A DNA stretch of 64,000 nt from positions 62,001 to 126,000 of the forward strand of contig ML996708.1 of the NCBI GenBank assembly GCA_010356995.1. The letters are read 5' to 3'. Below are positions 55,101-64,000 of the stretch, one piece after another. The translations under genes were made by a program, and so were the position numbers. Below the pieces are notes generated by a model, which saw only the letters and a program-made list of their open reading frames with translations, was not told the DNA's origin and did no database searches. Positions within the stretch are counted from its first letter, which is position 1, and each line of letters opens with the position of its first letter. This DNA is from Trichodelitschia bisporula (lineage: Eukaryota; Ascomycota; Dothideomycetes; Phaeotrichales; Phaeotrichaceae).

Positions 55101-55775
55101 TATTCACCGCATCTATTCTGCGCACCAGCGTAGAAAAGACATCCTCCCACCCTATGAAACTCTCTTCACCCCTCCGCGCGGGCCATCCTTTATCAACAAG
55201 CGCACGCGCCAGCCAGGACAGACAGACACACAACACACATAGCAAAGGAGAGAAAAAGTATGAACCCAACGTTAAACTCAAGAGAAAAACACACGGCACA
55301 AACACCCCCAGAGCCATAGGAAGCGCAATATACAGATGCCTTTCAACTCGACGCCGACGCCTCCGGCCCCTAGCCCGACCTCCCACCAGCTCCAACTTCG
55401 CCCTCCACTTCACACACAACCCCGCGCGCAGAGACAGCAATCGAGCAAAAAAAAAGCGCACAGAAACCACATTACCCATTTCAATCAAAAGAAACTAATC
55501 CGCTTGCCAACCAGCAATCGATCAATCAACTACGGCAGGCGGATGTTGCCCCTTCGCCAAGAAATGTAAAATCCAAAGATAACACAAAAGCTCCCTGCCA
55601 GTTCATCCATCGTATCGTTGAATGCGTCGCCAGAGTCTTTTCGTAAGAAACACGTACAGTATCCTGCAAATGTTGGCATCTTGCAGAACTTGGCCTTTCT
55701 CTAGACACGCTGCGATCCGTCATCCCTCAGCTCCCAGCCTCAGCCCCAGCCCCAGCCCCGTTTCTCTCTTCATCC
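52162..55775. other. Intergenic region between kapC and SEC4
   Basis: 3.6 kb without a supported gene, including the kapC promoter and leader. TATATAT occurs near 53160 with no clear gene after it. A donor-like GAG|GTAAGC just upstream of the kapC ATG may mark a leader intron. Long frames on both strands (for example 52393-53064 minus, 53482-53961 plus) do not resemble known families. Confidence 0.5.
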
Positions 55776-56525
<750 letters not shown>

Positions 56526-57187
56526 CTTGAGAGCCGAAGTAGTGACGTTGCCGTTCTAGGCTGCGACGTGGTTCAAGAATCGGGGGGGTGGCGGAAGAAA
56601 AGGCAGAGATCGGGGACGAGCGTTCGAGCGTAAATAGCGGAGCGGCGTATTCGGAAACCAGCAACAGTTCGTAAATCAGTGAATAGCGTCGAGTTTCGGG
56701 GCGAGTTTGCGACGTTGTTCAGGTGCGGGAGGCAGGAGGAGCGGCTGGGTGTGACCGCGAATGTGGCTTGTGGAAGGCCAACTGAGGTCGTCCCAACTCC
56801 CCAAGGGCTGGCGTTGACGAGCGCCAAGGCTGTCGACCACCGAGCCAGCAATCAAGATCCCGGATGCACAGACGCCCTGAACAACGAAAGGCTGCTGAGA
56901 CACCACGACGAATGCACCGCGCTGTTTAACAATTCCGCATAGCGCGCGGCACGCAACCAGGGAGAGGTAAGATGAAAAGGCAATTGAATGGACTTTTCCG
57001 ACCCGAAGCATCTATTTCCCGTGTGTATCTATGGTGGCAACCGGGCCGCCGTCGCCCCTGACCAAACTCCTCGCTATGCACCGTGCAGCACCGCATGTGC
57101 AGTACAGCCCAAAACGAATCGCCCAAACATTCCAGCTGGCCATCTGAAACTGCAACGCTTCACCCTGTGGCTGATAGGACATGGGCC
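56526..57187. other. Intergenic region between SEC4 and NCA2
   Basis: 662 bp, both flanking genes on the minus strand; SEC4 promoter plus NCA2 3' end. No repeat or RNA gene seen. Confidence 0.5.
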
Positions 57188-59331
57188 TTAAAACCACTTG
57201 GAATATCCCCATCGCATCCGCCGAAGCACCTGCTTCTGCCGCTCGACGCCGGTCTTGATGTCGACGAGGTCGTCAATGTCAAGTAGAAACTCGCGGAAGT
57301 CTGGGCCCGGGAGTACCGATCGTGCAGTCTGGCGCAGAACGTGCGCTTCGCAGAGCAGCAGACCGTAGTCCTTGTAGTAAAGCACGCCATACTCGGACGG
57401 CTGAGCAGCAGTTAAGATGCGATCAATGTTGCTGCTTCCGTCAGTATGCTGAGAGATGAGAATGCCGCGACCACTTACCGTAGCACACCTAGCAGGCGGG
57501 TCTGTTTCTTGCCCTGCTTGATGCCTTTTCTATTGCCAAAGGTGTTGTTGAGCCAACGGACCAAGCTTACGGTGACCAGAATACCGGGGGTGAGACCAAC
57601 AAAGCTACTCATGTCAGACGTCGCCTCCAGAATCGTATGATACTCACCCAAAGACGAGTTCCTGGCTCTTGAGGAGAGAATCAATACCACCCATAGCGAT
57701 TTCGACATCCACCTTCGTCTTCTGAATCTGAATAAGAAGTCCCCGAATCAAGTTGCCTTTGATGGCGCCCATAACCGGCCGCTGCACATCCTTCTCATAA
57801 GCCTTCAAGACTGGCGTCATGTCTCCCTCGTGGATTTTGGTCCGGATATCTGCAATATCGGCATCAGTGAGCGACTGGTTGCCATCCAGGGCAAAGTCAA
57901 CAACCATCCGCTCAAGGCTCGCACGGTCACCCTCCAGACTCCGCTTGCTCATGATAGCAACCTCGCTGCCCTCGTCATGTCGGATAGTTGCCAAAACCTT
58001 CCGCGTCGGCTCAACGACCCAGTTAGCCCAGAAGTCAATGATTGTTGCTCCTAGCTCTTGCACCCATATGATGATCTCAGCTTTGCGGTTAACGGCAATA
58101 CGCAGCAGGGTGCTGGAAGACAGGATAAGTGCGGTGGCCGGAAGCCAGTAGCGGATAAGACGGGAAGGACGGCCGCACTTTTGGATGCGGGTGTTGAAGG
58201 CAGTTGTGTATTGAGGTAGGACGGCTTCCAGTAGCGAAACGAGCCGTTGTGATACTGCAGGAGGCTGGAGCCCCTTCGCCGTGGCATGGTACGGTGATTC
58301 CTCTGACGCATAGTAGCTGTCGGCGTGAGTGGCCTCGGAAATCTTTTCTTCAAAATCGCCAATGTCGGCAGCCGGATCCTTCACAAGCGACAGCACAGCC
58401 TCCATGAGCGCAATGTTCCGAAGAATAGAGCCTTTCCACTTCTGCCGCTGCTCATGCGCAACCTCTCCGCCTTCCATCGCACTGTCGATGTTCTCACTGA
58501 TGTTATCTTCACCGAGACCTTCACCTAGGAGAACACCGAGCGCATTGGCGTTGACCTCGCGCATCTGCCTCAATAGAGTTTGGTTCTTCTTCGCTTCATG
58601 CCTCACACGCGCCAGCGGAGACACCACTCTGCGCTGCAAATCGGCGATCGAGCGCTCCTGCACAACCTGCTGGACCAGACCATAGAATTGTCTCCAGCCA
58701 TCGGCCACCCCGGTGCGCCGAGCGCGCACATCGTCGAAGACATCCTTGCTCCAAGCCCAGATGCGCAGCGGCGAAGTTTGCAGCGAGTAGAGGGTGGCAT
58801 TCTGCTGCGACCCCAGGATGTCGTCCCAGTACCAAATGTGCTCGCTGATGGCCAGCGTCTGCCTCAAGATGGTCTCCAAGGCCTGTCCATAGGCCTGAGC
58901 GGTGGCCTTGCTGATAATGAGCCACTCCAGCTCACTCTCGTAGTCGGCATCTTGAATGAACGCGTATGAGACGTCGCTGTCCTGCGATAGGTCTCTGTCG
59001 CTCGCAGACTCACCCGCTGAGAACCGCGCCTCCTTGAGTATGTCCAGTATCAGCCTTACAGGCGCCAGCGAATTCGAGCCCGTGGCCGTGGTGGACAGCG
59101 ATTTAGCCAGCCCTTGAAGCTCCAAAATCCGCCCCAATGCCGTGATGCCGGGGCCAGCATTGTTTGCCTCAGCAGAGACATCGCCATGATCGGCGGGGGA
59201 CGCTGTGCTGGAGAGCTCCAAGCGATCGAGCTGGGTGTCTATTCGACGAACCTGGCTGTGAATTGTGAGCGCGGGGCGACGGTGAGGGGGAGACAATGAG
59301 CGGGGGAGACGTACTCAACTACAAATGACAT
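57188..59331 (-). CDS. NCA2: Nca2-type mitochondrial protein
   Basis: A 664-residue homologue of Nca2, a mitochondrial membrane protein that in yeast affects expression of the mitochondrial ATP6/ATP8 message. Exons 59331-59315, 59255-57648, 57604-57479 and 57431-57188; introns 59, 43 and 47 bp. The tiny first exon (MSFVV) was placed because the join gives DQVRRIDTQLDRLEL, the conserved beginning of the family. The middle (YGQALETILRQTLAISEHIWYWDDIL; RQFYGLVQQVVQERS; HEAKKNQTLLRQMREVNANALG) is helical. Membrane segments are likely at IRYWLPATALILSSSTLLRIAV and after FG|FVGLTPGILVTVSLVRWL. The C-terminus RRMRWGYSKWF is charged. Length is close to the family (about 620-680). Confidence 0.9.
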
Positions 59332-60273
59332 GGCGGCTAGCAGTCATTGACCGATCGTCCTCACGCACGCAGTAGGCCAGGGAATGGTGGAGATCGTGGG
59401 GTTGCGGGGGTTATTTACGGCTCTGCGGCGCAGGCCTTTTTTTTTGCGGGACAATTTGACAGCAGAGTCAGCGCTGGTGAGCTGGGATAGCTGCCCACGA
59501 AGTGACGTCGGTGCCAAGCCCGATTGAGAAGGCTGGAAAACGCTCCCCTTGTCCCACTTGACCTCTGAAACCTCACATGGCAAGCAGCTTCATGTACAAC
59601 GTACGTACATATGGTCGGATCGCCCGATCTCACAATGTAGCGGGTTGATCGTACTGAGATCAGATGCGAGATGCAACTTTGACCACAATACTCTAGCCGA
59701 TCCTCACCCCGAGAAGCCTGGAAACTCATCTACAATTCAGAAAGAACTTATTTGCACCGATAAGGGCCTGAGTTAAATCTCCAGGATAGCCTGCCCAAAA
59801 AGTCTGTCCTTGACTGATCGGTACAAGGTGCAGCTTAGGCACAATGAACAATGCCTGCGTCAACCGGAAGGGCGCGGTATATGTACTGCAGGGCATGGAA
59901 GACGGATTAGAAGGAAGACCATCGGCTGTGAGCCACTTCGTCATGATTTGACCAATTCGAACCGCTTTGAACTTTCGCCTGGCAGGGCATAATGGTAACT
60001 GCGTCTTCAGGAAGCAACCCTTGGTGCAGCAAGATGGCATTTTTGGCGTCTGACACGCTTCAGCGCCGTGAACGACAAATGGACGGCACAGGGGACGACA
60101 CATCATCAAGGTACTTGACAAGATTCGCATTACAGCAGTAGACACATACAATCATACACCCCCCATGCCCCACCTAGGGAACCGGAACCCCCTCGAACTT
60201 CTAGAACTTCAAGTCCCAAAACCTAACACCGCGCAAATGTGTTTCACGAAAACAACTAGGAACCGAACCTCAT
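59332..60273. other. Intergenic region between NCA2 and FAS1
   Basis: 942 bp. Contains the NCA2 promoter and the FAS1 3' end; a T8 run near 59439. Short frames show no family resemblance. Confidence 0.5.
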
Positions 60274-63200
60274 CTAAGCGGCAGGCGCCGCCTTCTGCTC
60301 CCGCTCTTCGTACTTGTCCCAGTTGGCCAGAATGTTCCCAATCTTGGGCGAGCTCGTCAGGCGGTACACGTCCTCAAAGTACTCCTTGGTGAGCTCGAAC
60401 GGCCGCGCAGTCACGTTGGGAATATATTTCCCAATCAGCTTCTGCGGGTCGATGCTCGTCTTGTGAATCTTCTTGAGCAGGAACGAGCGGAAAGGCTTGA
60501 CGCCAGACCGCAGGAAGGTGCTATGGAACGGCACATCGATGCCCTTGAGCGGAATCGTGGCAAAGCCGCGCTCAAGGTTGAGCGGCTTCGGCTTAGCCTC
60601 GGTCTTCTTGGCACACTCGACGATGATGTCAACGAGGTGCTTTTTGACGTCCTCAAGAGACATGCTCTGAGTGAGCTCCTGGATGTCGATCGACTGCACC
60701 TTCAGGAAGTTGGTGACATTGGCGAGGCAGTCGAGCGCGCGCAGGTCGCCGGCGCACACATACTGCTGGTTGGCGATGTTGTAGTTGACAATCTCCAACA
60801 GCCAGCCGGTCTGCTCCGAAATATTTTCAACCACGTATTGCAACGCTTGTTCATTGAAGGTCTTTGAGATGCGGCTCGGGTTGACGGCGCACATGGAGTA
60901 GTTGGAACGGCCGGACTCGTCACGCTCGACGGCGACCTGCATGGTAAGGCCACGGTAGAAGACGACGGACACCAAGCTCTCAATGGGCATGACCTCGGCA
61001 AGGGCAGCCAGGGCAGAGTATTCGCCGAGGGAGTGACCGGCGAAGGTGCTGTCGTTCTGCACAAGACCCTTGGAACGCATGTCCTCGAACGAAGCCTTCT
61101 CCATCAGCGTCAAGGCTGGTTGGGTAAACTGCGTGGCAGACAGCAAACCGTTCGGCGAGCGGTAGGTGTACGAGGTTGTGGTCTCGTCAATCTCCTTGAA
61201 GATCTTCTCCGACCGGACGGTTCCATCAGCGGCGACTGTCTCGAAGGTCATGGACATATAGTTCTGGCGGATGGCCTTGCCGCGAGGACCACCAAAGTGG
61301 ATGGTGAGCTCCTGAGGATTATTCTTGACAATGTTCGTGATGGCGAACCCTGAGACGTTAGTACCATAGAAGGATTAACAGCACCAGAAACTTACCGTAG
61401 TTATCCATGAAATGCTTGTCGGCGCGGTCCCAGACCTCCCTGGCCACGGGGCTGGTGGCGTACAGGTCCATGCCCATGCCCTGCTCCTGGGAGCCCTGGC
61501 CAGTGAAGACGTAGGCCGACGTAGGCTGCTCAACTTCAGCCTCGGCGATGAGAACCTTCTCCTCCGTCTCCTTGTTGCTGGCTTCGATCTTAATGATCTT
61601 GCGGCCAGACACCATACCAACGTGATGGAGCTTGACGCTGATCTGGTCGTCCGGAAGTACCATGCCTACAAGCGAGGCATGGAAGCTACGGACGCGACCG
61701 ATGTGGTTCTCGGCTGCCCAGGTCTCTACCAAGCTGCGAACAGCGGCACTCGAGTACATGCCGTGGGTGATGGTACCGGGCAGACCGGCGTAGCTGGCGA
61801 ACACCCGCGACACGTGAATCGGGTTGTAATCACCCGAGACACGAGCGTACGTCTCATTGGAGGCCGGCGCCTTGAGTGTGAGGGGAGTCTTCCCATTCAA
61901 GGGAATGGGGTTCTCGAAGTTCACGGGCTGATCAATCGGGGTGCCATTACGCTTCAGGTAGTCGATCACAGGGTTGCCGTGGGAGACGCCGGCCTCGTAG
62001 TCCACAGAGGCGACCGTGATGATCTCCTTGGTGGGAAGCTCGAGCAGGACCTCACCCATGGTTTGAACCGAGCTGAACACCGTCTTGTTCTTGAAGCGGA
62101 CGAAGCTCTCGAGGCGGAAGGTTAGCGTCTTGTGAAGGAGATCAGTGTCGGGATCCTCGAGGCGGAACCATTCCTTCGAGCGGAGAATAGCGACCTCCTT
62201 CGGCGATGACAGGTGCAGCTGCATCGGGGTCTCGGTCTTGCGCTGGAAGGTGTTCTCGAAGTCATTGTAATCACCGCGGTACAGGAACTGGCTGGTGACT
62301 TCCATGACCGCCTCGCCATCACGGGTAATGGTACCGCAGACCTCGACCATCTTGCCAGAATCCTGGTTGATGACAGCGTTGACCTGGGCTGTGGTGTCGA
62401 GTACGTCGCCCTTCTTGAGAGGCTCGGCACCCGGAAGCATGCGGAAGCTATTGGACAGATGCACGAGACGGAGAAGATCGCCATCGATAACGCGAGGGAA
62501 AATAGGCTTGGTGATAGCCTTCCAGCCGACGACAATGGCGAAGTCCATGGGAGCAGAGGCTTCCCTGCCGGGACGGTCGACGAAAGCTTCGCCTGTGTTG
62601 CCCACCGCGTGGACAAAGTCGTTGATGGCCTCACTGGTGATGGTAGCTCGGCCGCCATCGAACTTGGAGTCGATGGGCGTGTCGAAAGGCACCTCCTCAC
62701 CATCGCCGAACCAGATACGGTAGTAGAACTCCTTGATCCGGTCGTTGCGATCCCCCATGACCTCGTGAATAGGTGCGTAGCCACGCTCGGGACGGTAGAG
62801 GAACTTAAACGTGAGGAACTCCGGCTTGCCTGATGCCGACCTCCGCTCAATGAGGCTGAGAGAGATCTCGTTCTTCTTGCTCAGGCGGATCTCAATGGTC
62901 TGGAGGGGATCTTTTGCACCGTTGAAGTTCTCTGAAACGGAGATGACGGTCCGCTCGGGCTCGTTGGGATGGTCGATCTTGACCACCATCCCCTGAACAG
63001 GATTGCACACCCGACGCATGGGATTCGTCTGGAAGCGTTGTCCCTGCGTAAAGACTTCGGCAGTGAAAAAGGCGTGACGCCAAGAGAATGTCTCTCCGGC
63101 AAGGAGCTGCATCCAGTCGTCAACAGACGGCAGGGGAGTATTTGGTTCCAGCTTGAAGCAGAGGAGATCATTAGTGTCAACCCAAGTAAGCGCTTTGACG

Positions 63201-64000
63201 TCCAGGGACTCGCTGATACCGAGGAGCTTGCCGCCAAAGTATTCGATGACGGGAATCTTCTTCACGTTGCCGCCATAGCGGTCGCGTGTCAGCATTTTGA
63301 TGTGGCCTTCATGGATGCCGTCCAGAATCTCTTTGACGGGCTCATCGACGACAGTGGAGTACTTAGCCGCCATGGGCCCGTGCAAGATGCAAACACGGCC
63401 AACATCCCGGCCAACGATGGCGTCCAAGTCCTCAGACTGCCACAGCGAGTCCTTCTTGAAGTAGTACTCAAAGTTGTCATCAAAGACAGGCACGAACGGA
63501 ACCGGCTTCTGGAAGCGGTTCTGGGCAAGCATCAGGAAGTGCTGCACGTCCTGCGCGTTCATGATCTGCGTCTTGGCCTGCGGGTACGTGTCTAGGATCT
63601 TCTCCACAAGTGGGAAGATGTCATCAAGGTCCGAGTAGCTTTGGATGAGAGAAGCCTGACCGGCAGCGGTGGCAAAGCGCTCCTCCACGCGGCGGAAGAA
63701 ATTGCCGGTCATAATCTTCAGGCTGACGTCGAGCCAGCGAGATTGGTGCTTGATGTACATCAGCTCAACGCAACGGTGAATGACCTCTGCATAGGTCATT
63801 TCTTCGAGGTCCACAACTTCGCCGGCCGAGTTGCGGCCAAACCACACCTTCTGGTAGTCGTCATTGAGCTTCTTGATGATGTAGTCACGGTTCTTCTCGA
63901 GCTCCACTAGCCGCTTCGCCTTGTCCAACGAGAAGATCTTCTTGTCCATCTCGGCCCAAAAAATCACACCTCGGGTCGCCAACTTGTGAATCGGCTCGCC
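60274..64000 (-). CDS. FAS1: Fatty acid synthase beta subunit, C-terminal 1,226 residues (runs off right edge)
   Basis: The C-terminal part of the fungal type I fatty acid synthase beta chain (whole protein about 2,080 residues), which with the alpha chain forms the cytosolic dodecamer making long-chain acyl-CoA. Exons 64000-61396 (partial) and 61349-60274; the 46-bp intron has a perfect TACTAAC branch site. Domains visible: the end of the enoyl reductase ([13 protein letters not shown]), the long central region with [13 protein letters not shown] and [18 protein letters not shown], the hot-dog dehydratase with [17 protein letters not shown] and [16 protein letters not shown], then the malonyl/palmitoyl transferase starting [20 protein letters not shown] with the catalytic Ser in [15 protein letters not shown] and the His in [12 protein letters not shown]. 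The tail [11 protein letters not shown] is short. Whether this is the primary-metabolism FAS or a second copy cannot be told from the part seen; no cluster enzymes are adjacent. Confidence 0.96.

Noticed and set aside
60274-64000. Secondary-metabolite cluster around FAS1
   Set aside because: No polyketide synthase, oxidoreductase cluster or regulator adjacent; neighbours NCA2 and SEC4 are housekeeping genes.

Overview
The window looks like nuclear DNA of a filamentous ascomycete (Pezizomycotina; Dothideomycetes is my best guess, from gene style only). Protein genes are compact, with introns of 41-113 bp that have GT-AG ends and CTAAC/CTGAC-like branch sites. The conserved genes are typical fungal housekeeping genes: TBP, Sec4, Sip5, Nca2, Oms1, the fatty acid synthase beta subunit and the KapC bZIP factor. 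One intron-containing tRNA-Ala(CGC) with a poly-T terminator is present. I see no transposase, reverse transcriptase, CRISPR array, rRNA or recognisable secondary-metabolite core enzyme.

Layout. 1-642: 5' part of an MFS transporter gene running off the left edge. 1.9-2.8 kb: OMS1-type methyltransferase. 5.5-6.7 kb: GDS1-type winged-helix protein. 7.8-14.5 kb: a block of unrecognised genes, namely an ORF with a 47-G run, a repeat-bearing nuclear-type protein, a 733-residue membrane protein and a 51-bp-repeat ORF with an internal stop. 14.5-16.7 kb: AAA ATPase. 17.4-19.3 kb: DUF2235 hydrolase with an RD-rich head. 20.1-21.9 kb: convergent cutC and methyltransferase genes. 22.5-23.4 kb: orphan protein with an internally duplicated domain. 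24.7-26.5 kb: DHA1 MFS transporter. 28.7-29.7 kb: atypical Rab-like GTPase. 30.2-31.7 kb: DAL5-like MFS transporter. 33.8-35.4 kb: cytochrome b2-type L-lactate dehydrogenase. 36.4-38.7 kb: SIP5. 39.1 kb: tRNA-Ala. 39.6-40.9 kb: FAD amine oxidase. 41.4-42.3 kb: TBP. 42.3-48.2 kb: a gene-poor stretch with a 200-bp hairpin and GTAC-rich DNA. 48.2-49.8 kb: second DUF2235 gene. 51.2-52.2 kb: kapC. 55.8-56.5 kb: SEC4. 57.2-59.3 kb: NCA2. 60.3 kb to the right edge: FAS1, C-terminal two thirds. All genes right of 50 kb are on the minus strand.

The genes do not form one pathway. The likely themes are membrane transport (three MFS genes), mitochondrial function (OMS1, NCA2), secretion (SEC4), lipid synthesis (FAS1) and transcription (TBP, kapC, GDS1-type). 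The least explained material is the orphan block at 7.8-14.5 kb, the duplicated-domain orphan at 22.5-23.4 kb, the DUF2235 paralogue pair, and the hairpin plus direct repeats near 45.5 kb. Very long G/C homopolymer runs (47, 28 and 13 bp) sit inside genes; one of them appears to break the SIP5 reading frame. I did not find a convincing new multi-gene system. Exon boundaries were read by eye and confirmed only by frame and splice-site consistency.
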